Assembly: GCA_036756425.1 (NCBI GenBank)
Contig: DAIOLC010000028.1
Span: 1 to 24,170, forward strand
Direction: 5' to 3'
DNA from: UBA6115 sp012514225
GTDB taxonomy: Bacteria; Bacillota; Clostridia; Christensenellales; Aristaeellaceae
DNA: 24,170 nucleotides
Part shown: piece after piece, positions 1-7,186 of the stretch
Layout of the letters: each line of letters opens with the position of its first letter
How positions within the stretch are numbered: the stretch's first letter is position 1
Notes under the pieces: generated by a model
The model's database searches: none
Told to the model about the DNA's origin: nothing
The model's input: only the letters and a program-made list of their open reading frames with translations
Made by a program: the position numbers and the translations under genes

Positions 1-18
1 TTCCCGTTCCTGCTTAAT

Positions 19-46
19 CAAAGAAGTGTCCGCAGACACTTCTTTG
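19..46 (-). terminator. Second of two tandem hairpins after the sugar-binding protein gene
   Basis: A perfect 12-bp inverted repeat (19-30 with 35-46) has a 4-nt loop, TGCG on the minus strand. It lies about 50 nt after the stop codon at 98-100 and directly behind the hairpin at 54-81. There is no clear U-tract, so termination is inferred from position and tandem arrangement. It could also act as a 3' mRNA-stabilising structure. Confidence 0.55.
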
Positions 47-53
47 ACACACT

Positions 54-81
54 GGGGGGAGTGCCCGAAGGCACTCCCCCC
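54..81 (-). terminator. Terminator-like UUCG hairpin after the sugar-binding protein gene
   Basis: A perfect 12-bp GC-rich stem (54-65 with 70-81) is closed by a TTCG tetraloop when read on the minus strand. It starts 16 nt after the stop codon of the binding-protein gene, the last gene of its operon. It lacks a U-tract, so it may be a terminator, a 3' end-protecting structure, or both together with the next hairpin. Confidence 0.65.
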
Positions 82-97
82 GCAGGGTTATTCGTGC

Positions 98-1066
98 TTA
101 CCAGGGGCTCTTGGTCTTCCAGACCTCTTCGTAGTTTTCCAGGGTGACCACTTCGTAACCGGTGTCGATGTAATTCTTCACCGTGTCGTCGGAGACGCCC
201 AGGTCTACTTCCTCACCCTTGATGAGCTTGTAGAGGGTTTCCACGCCGATGCGGCCCATGGCGAAGTAGTCCTGCCCGATGAGCACGTCGACCATGCCCA
301 GGGGGAAGAACTGGCCCATGGGATAGAAGGTGTCGATGGAGACGATGCGGCCGCCCTTTTCCATGAAAGCCTTCAGCTCCGGCATGGCGTCGGGGTCGGC
401 GAAGTAGGGCCAGCCGCCGTCGAAGAACCAGCCGGCCAGGTCGGGGTTGGCGGCGGTGTACTGGTTGACCACTTCGACGGACTTCTGCACGTCGTCCTGG
501 CCGGTCTGCACCGGCAGCACCTCGATGGGGCTGTTGGCCGCGGCCAAGGTCTCCTTGAAGCCGGTGATGCGCATCTCGAGGTTGGGGGCGCCCAGCACGC
601 CGGTCAGGATGGCCACCTTGCCGCCTTCGGGGAGGTATTCCATCATGTACTCGGCGGACAGCTTGCCGATGGCGTAGTTGTCCGTGCCGGCGTAGAAGGC
701 GCGCTTGGAGTTGGGGGAATCGGAGTCGAACACGCCGACCTGGATGCCGGCGTCCACCGCGCGGTCGATGACGTCCTTGAGGGCGTCCGCGTCGTTGCAG
801 GAGATCAGGATGCCGTCCACCTGCCGCTCGATGAGCGACTCAATGACGTTAACCTGCTGCGCGGCGTCAGAGGTGGTGGAGCCTTCCCACTGGACGGTGA
901 TGCCCAGCTCCTTGCCGACCGCCTCGGCGGCCGTCTTGGCATCCAGGAAGATGGCGTTGTCCAGGGACTTGGGGACGACTGCGATGGTGATGTTCTCCTG
1001 CGCCAGCGCCGGCACAAGGGACAGAACCATCAGGGTGACCAGGACGAGTGAGAGCAGTTTCCTCAT
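98..1066 (-). CDS. ABC transporter sugar-binding protein (ribose/RbsB type)
   Basis: Extracytoplasmic solute-binding protein of the Peripla_BP_4 (RbsB-like) family, 322 aa, delivering a sugar-like ligand to the permease and ATPase encoded just upstream. The start MRKLLSLVL at 1066 has an AAAGGAGGAA ribosome site 5-14 nt upstream; a longer in-frame extension to 1099 would place that site inside the gene. Residues 1-22 form a signal peptide ending ALA before QEN, with no lipobox cysteine. The mature protein shows the two-lobe pattern of the family: IAVVPKSLDNAIF at the start, VDGILISCNDADAL, GVFDSDSP and YAGTDNYAIG. It is the last gene of an ATPase-permease-binding-protein operon and is followed by two tandem hairpins. 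Family assignment is firm. The ligand is unknown; ribose, xylose, rhamnose, inositol or another small polyol are all possible. Confidence 0.93.
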   Translation of the reverse strand: MRKLLSLVLVTLMVLSLVPALAQENITIAVVPKSLDNAIFLDAKTAAEAVGKELGITVQWEGSTTSDAAQQVNVIESLIERQVDGILISCNDADALKDVIDRAVDAGIQVGVFDSDSPNSKRAFYAGTDNYAIGKLSAEYMMEYLPEGGKVAILTGVLGAPNLEMRITGFKETLAAANSPIEVLPVQTGQDDVQKSVEVVNQYTAANPDLAGWFFDGGWPYFADPDAMPELKAFMEKGGRIVSIDTFYPMGQFFPLGMVDVLIGQDYFAMGRIGVETLYKLIKGEEVDLGVSDDTVKNYIDTGYEVVTLENYEEVWKTKSPW

Positions 1067-1114
1067 GGTGTTCCTCCTTTTGGATATCGGTTCGCCCACC
1101 CGGGCGGGAAGCGC

Positions 1115-2116
1115 TTACCTGGTTTTCCTCAGCGAGGACCTGCGGTCGTGCTGCAGCTTGTCGAAGGAGACGGCGACGATGATGACCACGCCGATGACGG
1201 CCTGCTGCCAGTAGGCGGAAACGTTGAGCAGCACCAGGCCGTTTCTCAGCACGCCCATGATGGCCGCGCCCAGGATGGGGCCGATGATGTTGCCGTAGCC
1301 GCCGCTGACGCTGGCGCCGCCGATGATGACGCCGGCGATGGCGTCCATCTCGTACCCCACGCCGGCCGTGGACTGGCCCACGCCCAGGCGCGCCGCGGTC
1401 GCGATGCCGGCGATGGCGGCCATCATGCCGCACAGCACGTAGACGATGATCTTGGTCTGGTTGACCTTGACCCCGGAAATCCGGGCTGCCTCCTCGTTGC
1501 CGCCGATGGCGTACACCCACCGGCCGCGGATGGTCCTGCGCAGGAAGACGGAGAACAGCAGCGCCAGCACCACCATCCAGATGATCGGCGTGGGCACGTC
1601 CAGGATGGAGCCCAGGCCGATGAACTTGAAGGAGTCCGGCAGGCCGCCGATGGGGTAGCCGCCCGTGATGCCGTAGGACACGCCGCGGGCGATGGACATG
1701 GTGCCCAGGGTCGCGATGAAGGGCGGCAGCTGGAGCTTGGTGATGCACAGGCCGTTGAGCAGGCCGAAGGCCGCGCCGGCCAGGATGCCCAGCAGCACCG
1801 CGGGGAACACCGGCACGCCCCAGCGCATGATGCCCATGCAGGTGATGATGCCGGAGAAAGCGAAGACCGAGCCCACGGACAGGTCGATGCCGCCGGTCAG
1901 GATGACCAGCACCATGCCGATGGACATGATGGCGTAAAAGGAGAACTGGCGCACCACCGAGGTGATGTTGCTGACGGACAGGAATTTCCCGCCGGCAAGC
2001 AAGGCCAGGATGACGCACATGCCCAGCAGGATGAGGAAGATGTTGAAGGTGCTGGCTTGCCGGATGCGCAGGAGCCAGTTTTTCGCGCCGCCCACGGCGG
2101 CCTTTTTCTCGGTCAT
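1115..2116 (-). CDS. ABC transporter permease (ribose/xylose type)
   Basis: Integral membrane permease of the BPD_transp_2 (RbsC-like) family, 333 aa, forming the translocation channel for the ligand of the neighbouring binding protein. The chosen start MTEKKAAVGG at 2116 has a purine-rich GGGGAAAG ribosome site and lies 29 nt after the ATPase stop. Long hydrophobic segments run through the protein. Family signatures are GMVLVILTGGIDLSVGSV (about residues 75-92), GRWVYAIGGNEEAARISGV in the cytoplasmic loop that contacts the ATPase, and DAIAGVIIGGASVSGGYG near the C-terminus. Length is normal for the family. The 48-nt gap to the binding protein contains that gene's ribosome site and only a short 5-bp stem. 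Family certain, substrate not deducible. Confidence 0.93.
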   Translation of the reverse strand: MTEKKAAVGGAKNWLLRIRQASTFNIFLILLGMCVILALLAGGKFLSVSNITSVVRQFSFYAIMSIGMVLVILTGGIDLSVGSVFAFSGIITCMGIMRWGVPVFPAVLLGILAGAAFGLLNGLCITKLQLPPFIATLGTMSIARGVSYGITGGYPIGGLPDSFKFIGLGSILDVPTPIIWMVVLALLFSVFLRRTIRGRWVYAIGGNEEAARISGVKVNQTKIIVYVLCGMMAAIAGIATAARLGVGQSTAGVGYEMDAIAGVIIGGASVSGGYGNIIGPILGAAIMGVLRNGLVLLNVSAYWQQAVIGVVIIVAVSFDKLQHDRRSSLRKTR

Positions 2117-2145
2117 GTCGCTTTCCCCTTTTTCGGCCGCCGACC

Positions 2146-3648
2146 TCAGGAGGCCTGATTCTTGGTGGTCAGGATGAGTTCCATGATGCGCTCCTGCGTC
2201 GCCTCGTCCCGGCTGAGCTCCCCGCGGACGCGGCCTTCGTGCATGACCATGACGCGGTCGCACATGCCCAGGATTTCCGGCAGCTCGGAGGAGACCATGA
2301 TGACGGCGACCCCCTGGGCGGTCAACTCACCCATCAGCTCGTGGATTTCCTTCTTCGCCCCCACATCGATGCCGCGGGTGGGCGAGTCGAGGATCAGAAT
2401 CCGGGAGCCCGTGGCCAGCCACTTGGCGATGACCACCTTTTGCTGGTTGCCACCGGAGAGGTTGACGGCCTTCTGCTCCACCCCCGGCGTCCGGATGTCC
2501 AGCCGGCGGACGTAACCGGCGCTGATTTCCTCTTCTTTCCGGCGGCTGACGAAGCCCCGCACCAGGGTCTCCCCCATGCTGGCCAGGGTGGTGTTCTCCC
2601 GGACGGTCATGCCCAGGATGAGCCCCTGCAGCTTCCGGTCCTCCGGCACCAGGCCGATGCCGCTCGCGATCGCCTCGCTGGGGCTGTGATGGGAGAGCGT
2701 CTTCCCCAGAACGGTGATGGCGCCCGACTCCATCGGGTCCACGCCGAAGACGGCGCGCATGGTTTCACTGCGGCCGGCGCCGACCAGGCCGGCGAAGCCC
2801 AGGATTTCCCCCTCGCGCACGTAAAAGCTGACGTCCTTGACGGAAGGGCCGGCGTTGAGCCCCTCCACCCGGAGGGCGACCTCCCCCAGGGGAACCTCCC
2901 GCTTGGGGTACAGCGCCGTCAGCGAGCGGCCGACCATCATCTGGATGAGCTGGTCCTCGGTGCAGTCCGCCGTGTCCACCGTGCCCACGCACTCCCCGTC
3001 CCGCAGCACGGTGATACGGTCGCTGATTTCGAAGATTTCCTCCAGCTTGTGGGAGATGAAGACCACCGCGACGCCCTGGGCCTTCAGCCGGCGGACCAGG
3101 CCGAAGAGCAGGTCGATTTCCCGGTCGGTCAGGGAGGAGGTCGGCTCGTCCATGACGATGAGCCTGGCGTTGACGGACAGCGCCTTGGCGATTTCCACCA
3201 TCTGGCGCTGGGCGATGGACAGGTCCTTGCACAGCGTGCGCGGGTCCACGTCCAGCCCCACATCCTCCAGATACCGCGCCGCCTGCGCCAGCGTCTCCCG
3301 CTGGTCCAGGAAAAAGCGGCTCCTGCGTTTCTCCCGGCCGGTGAAGAGGTTTTCGGCGACGGAGAGGTTGGGGAGCTGGTTGAGCTCCTGGTAAATCACG
3401 CTGACGCCCATCCGGGTGGCTTCCATCGTGGAGCCGACGTCCGCCTGGGCCCCGTCGAACCAGATTTCGCCGGCGTCCATCCGGTGCACGCCGCTGAGGA
3501 TTTTCATCAGGGTGGACTTGCCCGCGCCGTTCTCGCCGATGAGCGCGTGCACTTCCCCCGCGCGGATGGCCAGATTGACCCCGCGCAGCGCCTGCACGCC
3601 GGGGAAGGACTTCCGGATGTCCCGCATTTCCAGCAGGTTTGCTTCCAT
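2146..3648 (-). CDS. Sugar ABC transporter ATPase, two fused nucleotide-binding domains (RbsA type)
   Basis: Cytoplasmic ATPase powering sugar import, 500 aa, with two ABC domains in tandem as in RbsA/MglA/XylG. Domain 1 has Walker A GENGAGKST (38-46), Q-loop YQE near 86-88, signature LSIAQRQ (143-149) and Walker B MDEPT (166-170). Domain 2 has the family's degenerate Walker A GLVGAGRSE, signature LSGGNQQK (397-404) and LDSPTRGIDVGAK, where the usual catalytic glutamate after the Walker B aspartate is serine (residue 422, codon at 2383-2385). The start MEANLLEMRDIRK at 3648 fits the family N-terminus and has an AAAGGAAA ribosome site. An upstream in-frame extension is Pro/Ala-rich and unlike the family. 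First gene of a three-gene operon with its own promoter near 3911-3939. Confidence 0.94.
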   Translation of the reverse strand: MEANLLEMRDIRKSFPGVQALRGVNLAIRAGEVHALIGENGAGKSTLMKILSGVHRMDAGEIWFDGAQADVGSTMEATRMGVSVIYQELNQLPNLSVAENLFTGREKRRSRFFLDQRETLAQAARYLEDVGLDVDPRTLCKDLSIAQRQMVEIAKALSVNARLIVMDEPTSSLTDREIDLLFGLVRRLKAQGVAVVFISHKLEEIFEISDRITVLRDGECVGTVDTADCTEDQLIQMMVGRSLTALYPKREVPLGEVALRVEGLNAGPSVKDVSFYVREGEILGFAGLVGAGRSETMRAVFGVDPMESGAITVLGKTLSHHSPSEAIASGIGLVPEDRKLQGLILGMTVRENTTLASMGETLVRGFVSRRKEEEISAGYVRRLDIRTPGVEQKAVNLSGGNQQKVVIAKWLATGSRILILDSPTRGIDVGAKKEIHELMGELTAQGVAVIMVSSELPEILGMCDRVMVMHEGRVRGELSRDEATQERIMELILTTKNQAS

Positions 3649-3904
3649 GCCGTTTCCTTTCGGGTCGGGGTTCGGGGAGGGCGCCGCCGGGGGCTCAGGC
3701 GCCCGGCAGCAACCCGGATACGCGCTTGAAGTCAATCAGTTGGCGGTCGATGTTCCGGCGGCGAAGAACGCCGGCCCGGTCAGGGCCGCCCTGCCCGCGC
3801 CGCCATGTCCTATCGGGGCGATGTACGGATTACCGGTGTTTGGCATTCAGCCATGCGCGCCTTCCCGTATCCAAGCTTCATCCTCGCGCGATATGGCTTT
3901 AATG
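3649..3904 (-). other. Long untranslated leader of the second sugar transporter operon
   Basis: If transcription starts just downstream of the -10 box at 3911-3916, about 250 nt of GC-rich leader precede the ATPase start at 3648. I see no convincing gene in it. A 23-codon ORF can be read (start near 3880), but the GAGG sequence sits directly against its ATG. Several GC-rich self-complementary stretches (around 3680-3705 and 3755-3800) could fold. I recognise no known riboswitch class. Confidence 0.4.
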
Positions 3905-3905
3905 G

Positions 3906-3920
3906 ATGGTATTTTACCAT
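3906..3920. promoter_or_regulatory. Perfect 15-bp palindrome over the -10 box (candidate operator)
   Basis: ATGGTA-TTT-TACCAT is a perfect inverted repeat that covers the proposed -10 element of the transporter promoter. A symmetric site overlapping the -10 is the classic position for a repressor of the LacI, GntR or DeoR type. No such repressor gene is in the window, so the binding protein is unknown. Confidence 0.55.
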
Positions 3921-3939
3921 ACGGGAAAACCCTGTTCAA
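3911..3939 (-). promoter_or_regulatory. Sigma70-like promoter of the second sugar transporter operon
   Basis: Read on the minus strand: -35 TTGAAC (3939-3934), exactly 17 nt of spacer, then -10 TAAAAT (3916-3911). The -35 matches consensus at four of six positions and the -10 at five of six. It is AT-rich in an otherwise GC-rich region and lies between the hairpin ending the upstream operon and the ATPase gene. Confidence 0.65.
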
Positions 3940-4009
3940 GCAATCGCCGCAAATTAAACGGGCGGAGTTGAATGCGGCGCCGGGGCCGGCGATGCGCAAG
4001 TCCGGGACT

Positions 4010-4035
4010 GGGGGGCGCCGCGGACGGCGCCCCCC
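4010..4035 (-). terminator. Terminator-like hairpin at the end of the ten-gene sugar operon
   Basis: A perfect 11-bp GC-only stem (4010-4020 with 4025-4035) with a 4-nt loop begins about 10 nt after the stop codon of the xylose-isomerase-like gene. The run of T on the minus strand precedes rather than follows the stem, so it is not a textbook intrinsic terminator. It sits between the operon end and the next promoter, which supports a role in ending or protecting the transcript. Confidence 0.6.
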
Positions 4036-4044
4036 AAAAAAGAA

Positions 4045-5076
4045 TTAGGCGCCCAGCAGCAGCTCCATGACGTACATCTCGAGCTTCTCCAGGTTGCGCT
4101 CCTTGACGCACTTGGCCTGGTAGGCGTAGTCGAAGCGCTTGACCTTTTCCAGCAGCAGCTCGAACACGCGCTTGGAGTTGATGAGGTGGCGGTAGCAGTC
4201 CTCCGGCCCCTGGGTGCGCATGGCCTTCACGTCCAGGCCCACGCACTCGCCCTTGTCGCCGAAGTTGTTCTCATAGAGCACCTTGACCTGGTTGAAGGCC
4301 GCGCGCAGGTTGTCCACGCCGAAGGACTTGTCCTGGTCGAAGCGCATGCCGTTCTGGTCGTTGAGGTGGACGCCCCACAGCTTGCCCAGCGCCAGGGCGA
4401 AGGCCATGTCGTTGGCGGGGTCGAGGCCGGCCAGGATGGAGTGCGCGCTCTCGATGCACAGGCCCACGCGGTCCGGGTCCTTCGTCTGGGCGCCCAGCGC
4501 CAGCGCGTGGCCCGCGGTGCCGCAGTAGCTGCGGTCCACCGGCTCGTTGGGCTTGGGCTCGATGAGAATCTGCACATCGGGGTCGTAGTCCAGCATCTTG
4601 TCGACGGAGTCGCGCAGCTGCAGGATTTTCTCGACCGGGTTCTTGCTCTCCGCGCACAGGGTGCCCTCACGCGCCAGCCACAGCTGGACCTTGTTGGTGC
4701 CCAAGGCCTTGGCGATGTCGATGGTGCGGAAGCTGCGCCACATGGCGAACTCGTAGTCCCCCTTGTGGGAGGAGGTGTAGGCGCCGTCGCTGGTGCGCCC
4801 GTCGAACCACAGCCGGGGGGCCACGAATTCCGCGAACAGGCCGTACTTGTCCAGCATGGCCTTCACGTCCTTCGCGTAGTCCACGATGGCCTTCTCGGAC
4901 ATGTTGTTCATGTCCGGCACCGCGTCGTCGTCATGGAACTGGACGCCCGACAGGCCGATTTCGGCGAATTTCTTGATTTTCTCCTCGAAGGGGACGGAAG
5001 GCCGGGTGCCGGGGCCGAAGGTTTCGTCCCCCTCGTGCACGTTCCAGGGGCCCGCGGTAAACATGAACTTAGCCAT
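4045..5076 (-). CDS. Short xylose-isomerase-family sugar isomerase (TIM barrel)
   Basis: A 343-aa TIM-barrel protein with the full active-site pattern of D-xylose isomerase, which interconverts aldoses and ketoses using two divalent metals. FHDDD (H48, D51) matches the ring-opening His/Asp pair. REG (136-138) precedes EPKPNEP (173-179), giving metal ligand E173 and catalytic K175. ESAH (E209, H212), HLND (D240), FDQDKSFG (D247, D249) and GLDVKAMR (D282) complete the metal sites. Classical xylose isomerases are about 385-440 aa, so this one is short, and no xylulokinase is nearby. The start at 5076 has GGAGAG upstream. Last gene of the ten-gene operon. Xylose is possible, but another aldose or ketose is equally likely. 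Confidence 0.88.
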   Translation of the reverse strand: MAKFMFTAGPWNVHEGDETFGPGTRPSVPFEEKIKKFAEIGLSGVQFHDDDAVPDMNNMSEKAIVDYAKDVKAMLDKYGLFAEFVAPRLWFDGRTSDGAYTSSHKGDYEFAMWRSFRTIDIAKALGTNKVQLWLAREGTLCAESKNPVEKILQLRDSVDKMLDYDPDVQILIEPKPNEPVDRSYCGTAGHALALGAQTKDPDRVGLCIESAHSILAGLDPANDMAFALALGKLWGVHLNDQNGMRFDQDKSFGVDNLRAAFNQVKVLYENNFGDKGECVGLDVKAMRTQGPEDCYRHLINSKRVFELLLEKVKRFDYAYQAKCVKERNLEKLEMYVMELLLGA

Positions 5077-5133
5077 ACTTCTCTCCTTTTGATGTATTGA
5101 TTGCGGCGTTTCTCAGGCTTGGCGAAACGGGCC

Positions 5134-5159
5134 GGGGGCGGCGGGAAAAGCCCGCCCCC
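5134..5159 (-). other. Intra-operon hairpin between dehydrogenase and xylose-isomerase-like genes
   Basis: GCGGG (5141-5145) pairs with CCCGC (5151-5155), extended by outer G/C pairing with a small bulge (5134-5138 with 5156-5159). It starts about 24 nt after the dehydrogenase stop and has no U-tract. It lies within a same-strand 106-nt gap, so it more likely tunes mRNA stability or read-through than ends the operon. Confidence 0.5.
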
Positions 5160-5182
5160 TCCCCCGGTCCGGCCCCGCAGGT

Positions 5183-6265
5183 TTACTCCTTGCCGATGAG
5201 GAGGACGCCCTTGAGCTTGTTCTCCTTGCTTTCCTTCATGAAGCGGATGCCCTTCTCGGCGTCCTCCAGGGTGAAGGTATGCGTCAGGATGGGGCTCAGG
5301 TCCACCTGGCCGGAGCCCATCACCGCGAAGGCGTTGTCCCAGACCAGGGGCGCCAGCCAGGCGCACTTGATGGTGCGCTCGGACTGGATGGCCTCCAGCA
5401 TCGGCACCTGCAGCTTGTCTTCCGGGCCGGGCAGGCCGAAGTAGACGATGGTGGAGGAGGGACCGGTCACCAGCAGCGCGCCCTGCAGCGCGTCCATGTT
5501 GGAGGTAGCCACGATGGCCCGCGGCGCCAGGTGACCCAGCGCCTTCCTGACCGCGGCGGCCGCGTCCTTGGCGTAGTACTTCGATTTGGCGTCGGCGGTG
5601 TTGATCAGGATGTCCGCGCCGACCTTTTTGCCGACCTCCAGCGGGTAGTCGCGCCGGCCGATGAGCACCACCCGCCCGGCGCCGGCAGCCTTGGCCAGTT
5701 CCACCATCATCAGCCCGATGGGGCCGGGCCCGAAGACCACGACATCCTGGCCCAGGTGGATGTCCAGGCGGCGGATGGCGTTGGACGCGCAGGCCAGGGG
5801 CTCAGTCATCGCCGCGTGCTCGAACTTGACGTTGTCGGGAATCTTGTAGACGTGGGTGTACTTGACCTTGACGTACTCGGCGAAGCCGCCGTTGACCGTC
5901 ACGCCGATGACCTCGCTGTGCGGGCAGACGTTGAACTCGCCGCGCATGCAAAACTCGCAGGCGTTGCACTGCTGGACGGGGTTGACCGCCACGCGGTCCC
6001 CCACCTTGAACAATCCGGCCTCCCGGGGCAGCTTCCCGACCTCGGCCACCACGCCGGACATCTCGTGACCCAGGTAGAGGGGGCCTTTTCCGTCCTTGGT
6101 GCCCAGGGGGCTGTGGCCGTAGTAGTAGGACACGTCGCTGCCGCAGATGGAGCAGGCCATGACCTTGACCAGTACCTCGTTGTCGGCGATCTGCGGGATG
6201 TCGTGCTCCTCGTACTTCATCACCATCGGCTCGTAGAAGTTCTGGACCTTCATCTTGCCTTTCAT
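5183..6265 (-). CDS. Zinc-dependent medium-chain alcohol/polyol dehydrogenase
   Basis: MDR-superfamily dehydrogenase of the sorbitol/threonine dehydrogenase type, 360 aa, probably oxidising or reducing a sugar alcohol or keto-sugar with NAD(P). Catalytic zinc residues are visible at C41 and the GHE motif (H67, E68). The structural zinc site has four cysteines at 100, 103, 106 and 114. The Rossmann motif GPGPIG is at 181-186. The start MKGKMKVQNF at 6265 follows an AAGGAG site with good spacing; an internal Met at 6253 is the alternative, and the longer upstream extension runs into the preceding gene. It begins 14 nt after the preceding TIM-barrel gene, so the two are co-transcribed. The context suggests a step in the same sugar pathway. 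Exact substrate unknown. Confidence 0.9.
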   Translation of the reverse strand: MKGKMKVQNFYEPMVMKYEEHDIPQIADNEVLVKVMACSICGSDVSYYYGHSPLGTKDGKGPLYLGHEMSGVVAEVGKLPREAGLFKVGDRVAVNPVQQCNACEFCMRGEFNVCPHSEVIGVTVNGGFAEYVKVKYTHVYKIPDNVKFEHAAMTEPLACASNAIRRLDIHLGQDVVVFGPGPIGLMMVELAKAAGAGRVVLIGRRDYPLEVGKKVGADILINTADAKSKYYAKDAAAAVRKALGHLAPRAIVATSNMDALQGALLVTGPSSTIVYFGLPGPEDKLQVPMLEAIQSERTIKCAWLAPLVWDNAFAVMGSGQVDLSPILTHTFTLEDAEKGIRFMKESKENKLKGVLLIGKE

Positions 6266-6279
6266 GGAGTCTCCTTTTC

Positions 6280-7152
6280 TCAGCTGTACTTTTTGTTGAA
6301 CGCCGCGACGAACTTGTAGCAGTCCTCCGCCACTTCCCAGGCGTTGGGCCACTCGCACAGGTCGATCGCCCACCAGTCCGCCTTGTAGTTGGCCTCGTGC
6401 AGGAAGGCGGGGATGACCTCGTCGAAGTTAATGTTGCCCTCGCCGAAGGGCGCGTGGGTGGAGGTGCCGGTCTCGTTGAGGGTGCCGTCGGAGTCGATGA
6501 CGTGGACCAGGCCGATGCGGTCCTTGGCCATGCGGACGAACTCCAGGATGCCGCCTTCCAGCTTGAGCCCCTCCTCGACGTGGCGCAGGCCCAGGGCGCA
6601 GTTGTAGGCGTGGCAGGTGTCAAAGAGCAGGGAGAAGTTGGGCTCGTTCACCCGGTCCACCAGCTCGATGACGTTCTTGGGCTCGTTGATGATGAAGCCC
6701 GGCTCGAACTCCCAGACCACCTTGAAGCCCAGGGCGGCGGCCTCCTGCGCCATTTCCTTGAAGTGCTTGACGAAGAAGTCCTTGACCTCCTGGTAGGTCA
6801 TCCCCATGGGCACCACCGGCGGGGTACAGGTGTCCACGCGCATGATGTCGGTGAGGTTCAGTTCCTTCGCCAGCTTCAGCGCGCGGGTGTACTCCGCCCG
6901 CCATTCCTCCGTCATCTTCAGGGAGTCGTACTTCCACATGTCCAGGGCGTAATCGGCCACTTCCATGCCGGAATCCCTGAACAGTCTGACCAGGGCGTCC
7001 TTCTTCTCCTGCGTGTCCACCAGGTCCGGGTGGGCGCCGAAGGGCGGGAAGCCGCCCAGGCTGATGCCGTCGTAGCCGATTTTCTTCGCGCCCGCGACCA
7101 GTTGGTCCAGCGGCTGGGGGATGGCCCAGGAGCTCAGCGAGATTTTCTTCAT
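6280..7152 (-). CDS. Sugar isomerase/epimerase-like TIM-barrel protein (AP_endonuc_2 family)
   Basis: 290-aa protein of the xylose-isomerase-like TIM-barrel superfamily that includes IolE dehydratases, hydroxypyruvate isomerases and sugar epimerases. Barrel strands carrying likely metal ligands are visible: WEFEPG (Glu), LLFDTCHAYNC (Asp, His), LVHVIDSDG (His, Asp) and WWAIDLCEW near the end, where Asp stands where many relatives have Glu. No signal peptide. The start at 7152 has only a weak GAGAGGG ribosome site, and the gene begins 34 nt after the cupin gene. It shares little obvious similarity with the other barrel proteins of the operon, so it should have a distinct step. Family firm, reaction unassigned. 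Confidence 0.88.
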   Translation of the reverse strand: MKKISLSSWAIPQPLDQLVAGAKKIGYDGISLGGFPPFGAHPDLVDTQEKKDALVRLFRDSGMEVADYALDMWKYDSLKMTEEWRAEYTRALKLAKELNLTDIMRVDTCTPPVVPMGMTYQEVKDFFVKHFKEMAQEAAALGFKVVWEFEPGFIINEPKNVIELVDRVNEPNFSLLFDTCHAYNCALGLRHVEEGLKLEGGILEFVRMAKDRIGLVHVIDSDGTLNETGTSTHAPFGEGNINFDEVIPAFLHEANYKADWWAIDLCEWPNAWEVAEDCYKFVAAFNKKYS

Positions 7153-7186
7153 GGATAAACCCTCTCTTTTCTTGATGTGGCGCGGT

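Noticed and set aside
26..1051. Long plus-strand reading frame of 341 codons opposite the binding-protein gene
   Set aside because: It mirrors the minus-strand gene, has a His/Val/Gly/Asp-rich composition typical of antisense frames in GC-rich DNA, and has no ribosome site. The same applies to the other long plus-strand frames between 1,100 and 17,700.
867..2018. Second minus-strand frame of 383 codons across the permease and binding-protein genes
   Set aside because: It is rich in His, Arg, Gly and Pro, spans two real genes in another frame, and has no recognisable domain.
3810..3880. 23-codon leader ORF on the minus strand before the second transporter
   Set aside because: The purine-rich GAGG touches the ATG, leaving no proper spacing, and the peptide has no regulatory codon run.
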